Shown here one piece after another: positions 1-7,775 of a DNA stretch of 10,216 nucleotides. A model generated the notes under the pieces. The model did not search any database, was not told the DNA's origin, and was given only the letters and a program-made list of their open reading frames with translations. The number at the start of each line of letters is the position of its first letter. Position 1 is the first letter of the stretch. A program made the translations under genes and the position numbers. The stretch is from Tubulinosema ratisbonensis (taxonomy: Eukaryota; Microsporidia; Tubulinosematidae): NCBI GenBank assembly GCA_004000155.1, contig RCSS01000296.1, positions 1-10,216 on the forward strand, given 5' to 3'.

Positions 1-27
1 GCTTTGGTTAAAGGAAGTATTAAAAAA
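1..27 (+). repeat. Partial second copy of the 3' edge of the G+C-rich island
   Basis: Positions 1..15 match 1130..1144 at 14 of 15 bases (GCTTTGGTTA shared, then one A/C difference, then AGGA). After a one-base gap the match continues as AGTATTAA against AGTAATAA. The partner lies at the 3' edge of the structured island at 933..1163. A G-containing match of this length is unexpected in such AT-rich DNA, so this could be the tail of a second copy whose body lies left of the window. It is short and was noticed after the fact, so chance is not excluded. Confidence 0.35.
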
Positions 28-930
28 ATTTTGTTAATCCGATTAAGAAGCTAAAACAAAAAATATTGAAGAAATTTTGTCAGCTCTAAAAATATTTCTT
101 AGAAGAAGAAACTATAAAACAAATGCAGACTTAATTTTTTGATCAAAGATTTCTAAATAAAAATTTGCAGGGTGATAATAGGATTGCTCTTTTTTTATTT
201 TCTAAATTTTGTTTTTAATGTAATCATAATTCTTTAATTTTATAAAAGTCGTTTTTAAAAAATAAATTATTTTTTTTACTACCTAAAAACTATCGCCAAC
301 TAAATTTACCTTGATTTGAACCAGAAAAATTGAAAATTTAAAAGATTGTTTGCTGTATTCACTTAAAATTTTAAACTATTTGAATATTGATCTTAACACT
401 TTAAAAAAAATCACAACACTAAAAAATAAAAATATAAAAAATTGTCTAAGATCTAAAAAACAACATTTTAAAGCAAATTCAGTAGTTAAAACAAATTAAA
501 AATTGATTTTCAATAAAAAAACACATAGATATTTATAAGAATTTATAGAAACAGACTTCTTTTTTTGGTAACAAAAATAAATATTTGATATTCCTAAAGA
601 ATATTTATAATATAAATAAAACAAAATTATACTATAAATCCTTTTCTTTCTACACCATATCATCAGATAAATAAGATAAAAAATTTTTAAAGATCTGTTT
701 ACAAATATTTTATATCGGAATACTGACGATCTGATTAAAATTCTAATTATAATCAGAAAAAGTGAATCAATAAATTGTTTTAAAAGTTGAAATTATTATA
801 TGTTTAATATTTAAATAACAAGGAAGCATAGGATATTTTACAGAAAATTTTTTGTTTAACTAATTTTAATAAGATTATTAAATTCTAAAGGTAAAATGTT
901 GTTTTTTAGTTGATAATGTTACTTTTTTTT
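28..930. other. Gene-free AT-rich stretch
   Basis: All frames are broken by frequent stops and I recognise no protein or RNA family. The only frame with slightly protein-like content is a run of about 25 codons on the plus strand near 70..140 (reads IEEILSALKIF and then LRRRNYKTNADLIF). It has no start codon and ends at TGA, so it could be a decayed transposon fragment but cannot be assigned. Confidence 0.5.
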
Positions 931-932
931 TT

Positions 933-1163
933 GTGCCTGGGATGGGAAATCCATACGAAGATCTTTTCGTTATACTTTCTTTATAAGGATATTTATACCC
1001 AGTCGACGGAAACATACGGTAAAATATGTTTCCCATATTTAGGTATAGCTCAAGATACTGCGAGCCTTTCACCCACTAAAACCCACCCCGTGCACTCTAT
1101 TGACCGCCTAAGTCTACCTTACCTTGCAGGCTTTGGTTACAGGATAGTAATAAGATCTTTTTT
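933..1163 (+). ncRNA. Candidate structured RNA gene (class not assigned)
   Basis: This segment stands out from its roughly 20% G+C surroundings: by hand count 961..1140 is about 41% G+C and 1081..1140 about 53%. In AT-rich genomes such islands usually mark functional RNAs. It holds consecutive perfect or near-perfect hairpins: ATGG/CCAT at 942..954; ACGAAG/TTTCGT at 955..970; a two-tier stem with TATACC (994..999) pairing GGTATA (1042..1047), an 8x8 internal loop, and GGAAACATA (1008..1016) pairing TATGTTTCC (1025..1033) around the loop CGGTAAAA; and GCTC/GAGC at 1048..1065. GCCTG (935..939) can pair with CAGGC (1127..1131) and close the whole molecule. The plus strand is preferred because a six-T run follows at 1158..1163. 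A closing helix plus a two-tier arm with an AGUCGA-bearing internal loop is loosely like the P10-P12/CR-II arm of nuclear RNase P RNA. I could not find convincing CR-I/CR-V pairing, so that is speculation. Open frames across it are short, have no family resemblance and are probably chance. A SINE-like or LTR-derived repeat is the main alternative, and the minus strand is possible. Confidence 0.5.
1158..1163 (+). terminator. Possible RNA polymerase III T-run terminator
   Basis: Six consecutive T on the plus strand lie right after the G+C-rich structured island, where a Pol III transcript would end. T-runs are common in DNA this AT-rich, so position is the only support. The preceding AAGATCTTTT also occurs at 958..967 inside the island. 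Confidence 0.3.
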
Positions 1164-3200
1164 GTAGAGTAAAAAATTTTTTAAAATATCCTTTTTAATA
1201 ACATAATTAAATATTAAGACTTTATTATTATTTGAGTTTTGTAAAACCATTTCTCTAAAAATTGAATTACATTATTCATAAATCTCGAAAGAAAATGGAT
1301 ATTAGAAAAAAGACATTATTTTAAAAAAATTTAAATTTTTAAATTTTTATATCTTAATTTTCTAAAACTACACTTATCTTTAAATTTTCGTTTTAAATTG
1401 AGTCTTAATAAACAAAACAAGTATAATATTTTAAATAAAAAAGCTTTTATAAGTATTAAGAAATAAATTTAAGATTTTTAGATATTGAAATGTAAAAAAA
1501 TTAAAAACTTATTAATAATTATAATAATATTTAAGAATATTCAAAAATTTGTCTTTTTTTATCATTATTGCAATCAAATAGATTAAGTAAAATTACAACA
1601 CATCCACACACCTGTACACTATTTTAATAATTTTAGCAAAACTGGTCTTAAATTAAGAAGTTATATAACGATTCAAATTTTTGTAAAAATAAATAAGAGT
1701 TCTTTTAGATCGTTCCGAATTCCGAAATATATAAAATTAAATATTTCAAAATCAGTGAAAAACATTAAAATAAAAATGTAAGTATAAGTAAAGGTTTTAA
1801 CTATGATAATTTAATTTAGGCAAATCGGTAAATTTTCTTAATAATTTACAATCTTAAAAACCCTAGTAAAATATTAAAATTAATTAGATAATAATACATC
1901 GTCCAATTCTCATTGTTATACTATATTTATGCTTTAATGTGCTCAAATTTTAGAATTGTAATGTTGTAACTATGATTTTTGTTCATTTCAATATTATATT
2001 GCGCATACCAAATAAAAACCTACTTTATTTTTATTAGAACTTTTCTACTTCGTTTATTTTCAGGACGCTTTCGAAAATAAATTTATTTTATTTTGGGTTT
2101 TGATTAAAAATGTTGATATTTAAGTTATATTTGTATGGAACAATACCATTAAAAATCGATCCTGGCGTAACTAATAAAATTAATATTAACAATTTTTTTA
2201 AAGGGTTTTAATAAATTTTTAAACTAAGAAATTTTAAAAAATAATTTTAAGAAAGATAATTCAATATAAAAATTTGGTTTTAGAAAATTAAATAATATAA
2301 TGGCGCATTTCTCTAGTGTTTACTTATATTTGATTTTTATTAGTTTCATAAAAATTTTAAAGAATATTATAAAATTTTTGAAAGCTCATTAAACTGAAAA
2401 TATTTTTAATAAAAGTTATTGTAAAACCAAGTATATTCTTTCAAATGCAAAGAGTTTAGTTATAGTTTGTAAAATTTATTAGGTTATTACAAGCATTTTT
2501 TAGTTTAGTAAGAAAATATGATTTACTTTTAAATTTATAATACGACATATCAAAAGTAAATAAAAGCGTAAAGAGATTTTTTAACTCCAAAAGCTTTAAA
2601 ACTTGGGATAGTAAAATTTAAAACTTTAAGTTTATATCATAGAGATTCTTACGTGTGAAAATTTTTAAGGCCATAGTAAGAAAATAAACAAAGCTGTGAA
2701 CCGAAATAGTCTCAATAACAAAAAAACCATCTTAGTCAAAACAGTATAAAGTGTATAGGCATTTATATATTTTTATAAAAACTTGGCAAAATCCTCTTAT
2801 CTCTGTAAATAGATAAACGAAAAATACGCGTTAGTTCAAAAAAATAGCAAGANAAATACATACAACTAAATGGAACAAAAAATATTATCTATAAAATATT
2901 TTACTCATATTTCATTTTAAAAAGAAATACAGAAAAATGCATATGAAAAAATAAAAATACACTTAGCCCTTTTCAATATATTTTAGGATATTTAATAATA
3001 TTATATCCACAGTAAAATTATAATTAATATTTAGATTCAACCCTTAATTTTAATAAAAACAAATTTCATCAAAATTTTATTTTTTTTAAAAAATTAAATT
3101 TTAAGGGAAGATGTTAATACGATAATAAAATTAAAAATTTTATTATCATGGCTAAAAAATATAAAAAAGAGTTTTATAAATATTATTTCAAAGTATCGTT
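1164..3200. other. Long gene-free AT-rich stretch
   Basis: About 2 kb without a recognisable gene, tRNA or rRNA. The longest frame with slightly protein-like content that I noted is a 33-codon plus-strand ORF at 2110..2211 (starts MLIFKLYLYG, contains IPLKIDPGVT). I do not recognise it and do not call it a gene. One ambiguous base is at 2853. Slightly less AT-rich patches near 2030..2170 and 2640..2760 could be eroded mobile-element DNA, but I cannot assign them. Confidence 0.5.
3121..3147. repeat. Perfect 12-bp inverted repeat with 3-base loop
   Basis: GATAATAAAATT is followed by AAA and its exact reverse complement AATTTTATTATC. It lies about 65 bases beyond the stop of the Tc1-like transposase relic, in the zone where that element's terminal repeat would be expected. 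It could instead be a hairpin in the relic's 3' flank. No matching copy was found near the other end of the relic, so its role is open. Confidence 0.6.
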
Positions 3201-3211
3201 AAGTAAAAGGT

Positions 3212-3960
3212 TTATTTAATACTAAGTGTTTTCATTTGTCTCTATAATTTCTTTAAACTTTTTTGGTAAACTAAGGATAAATTTATTACATAGTTTTAAG
3301 GTTATATTCTTCCAAAGAATTGTTATCTTTCTTTTGAGCTCCTGTTTTATTTTTATATTTTTTTAATCTTTGTTTTAATGTAAGCCTAAAGATGCGAAAC
3401 AAGATTAAGATCGGACGACTGTGACGGTCATGGAATAGTATTAATGTTTTTTGAATCCAAATAGTTTTTGGTTGTTTGAGACGTGTACTTTGGGTCTTTG
3501 TGGTGCCATAACAAATCTCTCTTCCATTACTAGTTTGCTATTTGACCTTTTTAGTTAATTTTCAAGACATCAATATAGACGAATTAGTTCAAAATACCTT
3601 CAATGAAAAAAAGCTCTCCCACTTTTTATACGAAAAACATCCCAATCACATAACAAACTTTCTTAAAATTTTACAAATAGTTGTTTATTTCTTTGTTTAT
3701 CTCGTTAATTGCTGTTCCTCACACCTTTTGCTTCGAATCAATCCCATATAAATAAAAATTGCATTCGTTGAAAAAATATGACCTTTTTTCAAAAAAAAAT
3801 TTATACTCTTGCAAAATTCTTCAGATAAACAGTCAAATGCCATTATTGGCATTCAGATATAAAATAGCAAAAGAAGGAAGTTCACAAGGTTAGTTTTCCC
3901 TTCCCTCAACTTTGAAACTACAAATAACGAGGAAAAAAAGAAATTGGCATGTGAAAAGGC
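3212..3960 (-). pseudogene. Decayed Tc1-like (Tc1/mariner superfamily) transposase, catalytic domain
   Basis: Minus-strand reading through stops and frameshifts gives, in family order: a degenerate second-HTH remnant (LNANNGI, 3850..3870 region); the first catalytic motif, read as NECNFYLYG at about 3743..3769, where Tc1 proteins have SDE; VM-stop-LGCFSYK near 3625..3654 for VMVWGCFS; LLWHHKDPKYTSQ just above 3479..3496 for QQDNDPKHTS; PSQSSDLN at 3404..3433 for the WPSQSPDLNP motif; then AYIKTKIKK and a C-terminal tail ending at TAA 3212..3214. It is inactive. The first catalytic Asp codon is AAC (Asn), expected Trp codons have become TGA or TAG, several frameshifts are needed, and the N-terminal DNA-binding domains are missing or unrecognisable. 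Length (about 750 of an expected 1,000 bases) fits 5' truncation. Two intact genes here use TGG for Trp, so the stops are decay rather than a variant code. No clear terminal inverted repeats or TA duplication were found. Family assignment is secure, the exact lineage is not. Confidence 0.88.
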
Positions 3961-4702
3961 AGCGTAGAGTTAAGAAGACCTCAAAGTAAAATAGAAAATT
4001 TTTTTCTCTATTTAAGTCTATCTAAAAAAAAGCATTCAATCTTAATTTTAAAAATTCTCATAAATGTCTCAACCTTAAGATTTCCCTTACAAAAATAAAA
4101 ATAAATTAGGGGAGACATTAAGCAATAAGAGGTTACTTAATTATTTTTGAATTTATTAAATAGAAAAAATTAATAATAATTAGAAATAAACATTATATGA
4201 AAAAATTTCGTCTCAATTACGTTAAATATTTTTAAATCTTTGTAAGAATAAAGTCAGAAAGCATTGCTTTATTATTTGCTATAGAATTAAGATTAGAAAT
4301 ACGATAATATTACATGTCCAATAGATGTCTATTTACTTATATTTTTAAAAGTAAAGATAGGTATTGTGTTTATTTTTCTAGATGTAGAAACGAAACAGAA
4401 ATCAGACAAAGATTTAATATTTAAAAAATATGATATTTCATGGCTTAAAACTCAAAATTAGAGAAATATTTAAAATATTTATCTCTTTAGTGCAAATTTA
4501 AAAATATATAATATCACAGATCAGTTAAAGATTATAAAACAAACGATAATTAATTTTTTTATGCATAAGATTATCTAAGAAAACTATATAAAGATATTTA
4601 AAAAAAGAATAACTAAGCTGAGTAAACCATACTGTTAAGATAAATAAATTCTATGGTTATACAATAAAATATAGAATGTAGAAAATTTGTAGGACTAAGG
4701 GT

Positions 4703-4734
4703 GTTTTGCTGATAGTTGCTATCTGCAGCAAAAC
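4703..4734. repeat. Strong bulged hairpin, 13 paired bases
   Basis: GTTTTGCT and GATAG are followed by the loop TTG, then CTATC, a three-base bulge TGC, and AGCAAAAC. All 13 pairs are Watson-Crick and include several G-C pairs, which is rare in this background. It lies in gene-free DNA with slightly raised G+C (flanks AGGACTAAGGGT and AGAAGTGCG). It may be part of a small RNA or the end of a mobile element. I see no neighbouring gene it could regulate. Confidence 0.6.
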
Positions 4735-4931
4735 AAAAGAAGTGCGTTTTAAAGTTAGTAAAGTCAAAAAATATTTAACAGATTTTAAATTTCTCATTTT
4801 AAAATAGGTTTGATTTTATAACTGATGGGTTGCTTAGTTAAAGAATTTAGTTTTTAGAATATTACCACTATGTTACTTTCCGTAAAAAAAAATAAGTTTA
4901 ACATATTTTGATTTTGTTTAAACTAATACTA

Positions 4932-4954
4932 TCGTGATATCTAAAAAATCACGA
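4932..4954. repeat. Perfect 7-bp hairpin
   Basis: TCGTGAT (4932..4938) pairs exactly with ATCACGA (4948..4954) across a nine-base A-rich loop. It is isolated in gene-free DNA and no function is evident. Confidence 0.5.
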
Positions 4955-5044
4955 AAAGTATTTCATAAATAATGCAGATTTTTAAAAATAAAATTCTTAT
5001 AAATAATTCTATTTTTTAAAAAGTATTTTAAAGCAAGAATGTTA

Positions 5045-5063
5045 AGTGATAAATTTAATCACT
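5045..5063. repeat. Perfect 6-bp hairpin
   Basis: AGTGAT (5045..5050) pairs with ATCACT (5058..5063) across AAATTTA. Its GTGAT core matches part of the hairpin at 4932..4954, about 110 bases away, which may or may not be coincidence. Confidence 0.4.
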
Positions 5064-5472
5064 GATTAAAGTTTTAATATTTTATTTATTTTTAATTTAT
5101 TAATTTATTAATTATGAATATAATATTTTTTTTATTCATTAACTTAACTAAAAAAATAGATTTAAGCCCTGTATTTCTTAATTTATACCTAAATTTATTT
5201 TTTATATAAATTCTTAAATATAGGTGAATAATTTAATATGAAGATTTAAAATAATTAGATAAATTTTAAAAGAACTACATTACTTAAAGATCTTATCACT
5301 CTTTTTTTAACAATTTATAAATTAAGATATTAAAAAAATGGTTACATAATTATAATAATTTTAAAAATATAGTAATTATATTGATAAATTATTTTAAAAA
5401 CTAATTAATTTCCAATCTAATATTTTAAATTAAAAATATCTAAATTAATTTATGTAGTAAAAATAATTAATT

Positions 5473-5603
5473 AAAATTAGCTAAGTATTTTTTTAAATTA
5501 ATTTTTATAATTTTTTATTCTTTTTAAAAAAACATCTAAAAATAATTAAAAAAATAAGAAAAAATTATTAAAAATCAATTTTAAAAAATACTTAGCTAAT
5601 TTT
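5473..5603. repeat. Long imperfect inverted repeat downstream of the secreted-protein gene
   Basis: The left arm 5473..5506 and right arm 5570..5603 are reverse complements at 32 of 34 positions, including the non-trivial core AATTAGCTAAGTATTTTTT. With small indels the pairing appears to continue inward to about 5526 and 5549, leaving a short centre. The whole could fold into a hairpin of roughly 130 bases. It starts about 75 bases past the stop codon of the minus-strand gene at 5679..6794. It could be a small non-autonomous (MITE-like) insertion or a structured 3' region. No target-site duplication is obvious. Confidence 0.75.
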
Positions 5604-5641
5604 AAAAAAAAATAATTTATAATAATCTTTAAAATAAAAAA

Positions 5642-5676
5642 TATTTGATAATCAAATACTTATATTAGTCAACTAA
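5642..5676. repeat. Two small dyads just after the stop codon of the secreted-protein gene
   Basis: TATTTGAT, a single A and ATCAAATA (5642..5658) form an 8-bp palindrome. TTAGT, CA and ACTAA (5665..5676) form a 5-bp one. Both lie within 40 bases downstream of the minus-strand stop at 5679. They may contribute to mRNA 3' end formation, but A+T palindromes arise easily here, so function is uncertain. Confidence 0.4.
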
Positions 5677-5678
5677 TT

Positions 5679-6794
5679 TTAATTATCATTAATACCTTTT
5701 TCTTTTAAAAAAGAAATCTCATCACTCAAAGTTTCATTATTTTTTAGAATAGTCTCTTTCCACTCAGAATTAACATTTTCAATTAAATCAAAGATAGAAT
5801 TATAATCATTTTCACACAAATTAAATAATTCTTCGGATAATTCATTTTCTTTATACCTCTCTTTACACAATTCATAATAATTTTTGAATATCACAAAACC
5901 ATCATTCAATTTAAAATTTACATTTTTTAAAATTACTGTCAAAGAATTCTGAGAATTAACACCTTTTAATATTAAATCATAAATCAATGGTTCAATTTCA
6001 AATACGTTAATATTTGACAGCACTTCGTTGTAAAGATAAAACATTTTATCGTTTAATAAAATAGATTCTTTAAACAAAGATGAAATATTCTTAGTGAATA
6101 TTTTATATGTTTGATAAAATTCTTCAATTTTTTTTTTAAACTTTTTTTTCATTTTTTTCTTATTTTTCATTTTGCCTGATAAAATAAATTTCATACTTTT
6201 TTTCTCTAAATACAACTTTGATAAATTAATTTGACTTCTTTTAACTTTAAAAAGAACATCTAAAAAATTGTTAACAGAGTTAAAATATTCATTTTTGATT
6301 TCAGTTGCTTTGTTTAAGATTTCTTTTGATAAATCGGTATTATTAGTTTCTAATTTTAATTTTATTAGACGGAAATTCTGAATAGGTTTTAACATTTTAC
6401 CTGTGAAGAAAAATACCCTTCCTAGGAATAATTGGTTGTTAGTTACATCTTTTCTTTCTTCATCATTTATGTTGTTAAATATTTGATCTAATTCTTCATT
6501 AGTCAATTTTTTTTGTTCTTTAGATAATTTTTCATTTTCAATGATCTTTTCTTCTTTGATTATAGAAATATTGTGAGGGTTTTCATTATCTATTAAAGGG
6601 GTGTTTTCTTTGGTAAGTAATTGTGTGTTATTGTTCTTTTCATTGACTAGAATTTCTTGTTTTTCACTTAAGATAGGAGAATCTATCAATATTTCTTCAT
6701 TATTAGTGCTATTATTTCTTAAATTATAACCACTAATAGTAAGAAATACACAAAATAATCCAAGCACAATTAAGAAAATTTTCACAAAATTCAT
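5679..6794 (-). CDS. Predicted secreted orphan protein, Lys/Asn-rich
   Basis: This 371-residue, intron-free frame starts at ATG 6794 and ends at TAA. I recognise no family. Residues 1..22 form a classic signal peptide: short basic start MNFVK, hydrophobic core IFLIVLGLFCVFLTI, likely cleavage after SG at 21..22. No other hydrophobic segment is long enough to span a membrane, so the product is probably secreted or held in the endomembrane lumen. Residues 25..120 are acidic, Asn-rich and low in complexity, probably disordered. Residues 120..371 look mainly helical, with a very basic run at 208..222 (GKMKNKKKMKKKFKKK). Cys 310 and 327 are the only cysteines of the mature protein and could pair. 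In a parasite such a protein would be a host-exported candidate, and the basic run could act as a nuclear-localisation or nucleic-acid-binding patch; both are inferences. The start is favoured by the signal peptide and a TATAAATA 20 bases upstream. Base skew changes along the gene, with the coding strand C-biased near the start and G-biased later. It is flanked on both sides by Tc1-like relics. Confidence 0.82.
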   Translation of the reverse strand: MNFVKIFLIVLGLFCVFLTISGYNLRNNSTNNEEILIDSPILSEKQEILVNEKNNNTQLLTKENTPLIDNENPHNISIIKEEKIIENEKLSKEQKKLTNEELDQIFNNINDEERKDVTNNQLFLGRVFFFTGKMLKPIQNFRLIKLKLETNNTDLSKEILNKATEIKNEYFNSVNNFLDVLFKVKRSQINLSKLYLEKKSMKFILSGKMKNKKKMKKKFKKKIEEFYQTYKIFTKNISSLFKESILLNDKMFYLYNEVLSNINVFEIEPLIYDLILKGVNSQNSLTVILKNVNFKLNDGFVIFKNYYELCKERYKENELSEELFNLCENDYNSIFDLIENVNSEWKETILKNNETLSDEISFLKEKGINDN

Positions 6795-6813
6795 AAGCGC
6801 AGTTTTTTACATG

Positions 6814-6821
6814 TATTTATA
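6814..6821 (-). promoter_or_regulatory. TATA-like element upstream of the secreted-protein gene
   Basis: On the minus strand this reads TATAAATA, 19 bases before the ATG at 6794. The short gap would imply a very short 5' leader, as is usual in compact microsporidian genes. The bases between it and the start include CTGCGC, a small G+C-rich spot. The background A+T is high enough that a chance match is quite possible. Confidence 0.3.
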
Positions 6822-7334
6822 CTTTTTTTTGATCTTTTAAAGTATTAAATCAAATTAAGTGATCAATCAAAATATTAATAAAAAATANACAACCTTTTTT
6901 TACTGGAGAAAATGAAAATACGAAATTGTTTATAATAAAATGTTTTCCAACTAATTTGTTTGTTGATTTTTATATGAACAAATTAAAAGATAATTAAAAA
7001 ATACTGACTAGTATATTAGAAAAATAGCCGTTTATTAAAAGACTAAATAAATTTAAGAAGTATTCTTTTAATTGGTTTAGTCGTTGATTTTATTACGAAA
7101 AAAAGTAACCCTTTTTATTAAATATTTTTTTAAATACTTTCTTTTTCTAGAAATCTTATTTATGTTTCTTATCGGTTTAATCAAAACAATAATTTCACTT
7201 TCATTTATTATTTAATTTTTTGCATCCAGAACTTGAATAAGATTCGGGTTTGTTTCTTTAGTTTGTTCATAATTTTTTAAAGCTTTCTTTATACTTTGAT
7301 TTTATTAATGTTTAAATTTCTTTGTTTATCTAAT
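6822..7334. other. Gene-free stretch, possibly the decayed 3' part of a Tc1-like relic
   Basis: No intact gene. The half nearest 7334 is slightly less AT-rich and lies where the catalytic part of the adjacent minus-strand Tc1-like relic would be expected, but I cannot align it convincingly. One ambiguous base is at 6888. Confidence 0.4.
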
Positions 7335-7775
7335 AACAAGTAAAATTGACTATACTTTTCTTATATAGAGAGTATTTTGTAATCTCGGTTTTTGCTTTGT
7401 ATCCCAAGTTTTTTATTATTGATCTTCACTGTAAGTAATCAAAGAAGTACCTTTTAATGCAAGCATTTTCATTTAAAATCGTTTTACGCAGTGCATTAAA
7501 ATTAATTTCTTCTAATATCCCAGCTTCGACAGTATTTTCAGGAACTATCACAATCTTACGTGGTAAAGTTAAGTTAAATAATAATAATAAATACACTTCT
7601 ATCCTTCATTAATATATGAAATAAGCCTTGACTTTCTAATATCTAGCAAACTGTTTGTTTTACTTGGGTTTTTTGTTTTTTGCAATTTTAGATTCCTAAC
7701 TCTGACGCTATTTCATTAAAACAAAAGATTTTTTTAAGAGCTGTATTTGTTTTTCAAATTCCTAATCTACTGAAT
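7335..7775 (-). pseudogene. Decayed N-terminal DNA-binding region of a Tc1-like transposase
   Basis: Read on the minus strand with frameshifts, this resembles the paired-like helix-turn-helix region of Tc1 transposases. NEIASELGI at 7691..7717 fits the first HTH (family pattern REIAxxLG). A 59-codon open stretch at 7429..7605 contains TVEAGILEEINFNALRKT (TVEAG at 7519..7533) and CIKRYFF, matching the second HTH pattern TVRRxLxExGxxARRK followed by RxxFA. After a TGA at 7426..7428, NLGYKAKTEI (ending at 7381) could be the remnant of the NVIWSDETKI block that carries the first catalytic Asp, here replaced. The rest of the catalytic domain is missing or unreadable. It has the same orientation as the relic at 3212..3960, which keeps the complementary part, but it also seems to carry its own version of the SDE block, which favours two separate copies. 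The assignment rests on motif order rather than a continuous frame. Confidence 0.55.

Larger units (their letters stand above)
3961..5472. other. Gene-free AT-rich stretch with scattered hairpins
   Basis: No gene is supportable on either strand. The first 150 bases may hold the unreadable 5' end of the Tc1-like relic. The sequence becomes almost pure A+T after about 5040. Hairpins listed separately lie at 4703..4734, 4932..4954 and 5045..5063. A plus-strand fragment near 4375..4415 reads SRCRNETEIRQRF and hints at a zinc-binding transposase motif, but it is too short to call. Confidence 0.5.

Noticed and set aside
878..1072. 64-codon minus-strand ORF
   Set aside because: It lies in the G+C-rich structured island, where raised G+C reduces stop codons. 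It has no family resemblance and overlaps another open frame on the opposite strand.
1048..1131. tRNA-like D-stem (GCTC/GAGC) and A-box-like sequence in the island
   Set aside because: No anticodon arm, T arm (GGTTCGA) or acceptor pairing follows, so it is not a tRNA.
910..1167. 85-codon plus-strand ORF
   Set aside because: It covers the same hairpin-rich island. The reading shows no domain and is better explained by low stop density than by coding.
2110..2211. 33-codon plus-strand ORF with IPLKIDPGVT
   Set aside because: Too short, with no recognised family and no supporting context.
3542..3751. 69-codon plus-strand ORF
   Set aside because: It is antisense to the readable Tc1-like transposase relic, so it is a shadow of former coding sequence.
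3095..4125. Possible terminal repeats of the Tc1-like relic: TTAAGGGAAGATGTTAA near 3101 against TTAGGGGAGACATTAA near 4108 or TTCCCTTA near 4080
   Set aside because: The first pair is in direct orientation and imperfect, and the second pair is short. Neither gives convincing inverted ends or a TA duplication.
4375..4415. Plus-strand fragment SRCRNETEIRQRF resembling a zinc-finger piece of a MULE-type transposase
   Set aside because: Only about a dozen residues with no flanking conserved motif.
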